Shown here in pieces: positions 50,479-50,942 of a DNA stretch of 50,942 nt. The stretch lies in NCBI GenBank assembly GCA_902536005.1, contig CACAVT010000002.1, forward strand, positions 1 through 50,942, given 5' to 3'. Position numbers and translations under genes: made by a program. Source of the stretch: an uncultured Pelagibacteraceae bacterium (GTDB lineage Bacteria > Pseudomonadota > Alphaproteobacteria > Pelagibacterales > Pelagibacteraceae). A model generated the notes under the pieces. That model did not search any database. It saw only the letters and a program-made list of their open reading frames with translations, and was not told where the DNA came from. Position 1 is the stretch's first letter. The number at the start of each line of letters is the position of its first letter.

Positions 50479-50942
50479 ATGCATATTTTGTTAACTAGAC
50501 CGTTAGAAGATTGTTCTGAAATGATATTGAAATTTAAATCATTAGGACATCAAGTTTCTCATCTTCCATTAATAAAAATTGAAAAAGTAAATTATGAAGA
50601 AATTAACTTTTCTGAATATGGTGGAATTGTTTTTACTAGCGCAAATGCAGTAAAATTTTTAAATACAGTAAGATTAAATAAAAATATTAAATGCTTTTGT
50701 GTCGGTAACGCTACAGAAAATAAAGCAAGAAGTGTTGGTTTTCAAAATACAATCGCAGCCGAAGGAAATGTTACAAACTTAAAGGAGTTAATTATACAAA
50801 GTTATGAGTCCAAAAATAAAGAATTACTTTACGTTAGTGGTGAAACAATATCGGTTGATTTAGATCAACAGTTATTAAGCGAAGGTTTTAAGGTAAAAAG
50901 AATTATTAATTACAGAGTAGATCATAATCAAAAATTTGATGA
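50479..50942 (+). CDS. hemD: Uroporphyrinogen-III synthase (3' end outside window)
   Basis: Manual translation MHILLTRPLEDCSEMILKFKSLGHQVSHLPLIKIEKVNYEEINFSEYGGIVFTSANAVKFL...; directly follows hemC. Confidence 0.9.
   Translation, partial: MHILLTRPLEDCSEMILKFKSLGHQVSHLPLIKIEKVNYEEINFSEYGGIVFTSANAVKFLNTVRLNKNIKCFCVGNATENKARSVGFQNTIAAEGNVTNLKELIIQSYESKNKELLYVSGETISVDLDQQLLSEGFKVKRIINYRVDHNQKFD

Noticed and set aside
1-50942. CRISPR arrays, transposases, integrases, phage genes, toxin-antitoxin pairs
   Set aside because: Looked for and not seen; the window is core-genome in character apart from the sulfotransferase/GT41 insertions.

Overview
AT-rich, densely packed chromosomal segment whose gene content and order look like a SAR11/Pelagibacterales-type alphaproteobacterium (inference). 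Nearly all of it is housekeeping. The gene block mnmE-mnmG-rsmG-parA-parB ... rho-hemJ-hemH-hemE || ppsR-maf-aroE-coaE-dnaQ-secB is the classic alphaproteobacterial replication-origin neighbourhood. A perfect parS site lies inside rsmG, and a putative oriC lies in the hemE/ppsR intergenic region, where gene strand bias also switches. Other contents: leuS (split by an apparent 1-nt frameshift in an A6 run), the hisBHAFE cluster, hslVU, ftsK, purH, rpe, an acetate/solute symporter plus acs, tsaD, hemC/hemD, one tRNA-Gly(GCC) and a major porin. Less ordinary items: (i) an un-tracked 39-aa ORF resembling the ribosome-rescue factor ArfA; (ii) two paralogous PAPS-type sulfotransferases, one convergent with an OGT/SPINDLY-like GT41 glycosyltransferase inserted between mnmE and rho; (iii) an acetyl-CoA synthetase with a Lys/Arg-rich repetitive N-terminal extension; (iv) divergent genes sharing a palindromic ATGCAT start; (v) a tRNA-Gly 10 nt upstream of phhB. 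No CRISPR array, transposon, prophage or clear novel multigene defence system was seen. All calls are from reading the sequence; no searches were run.
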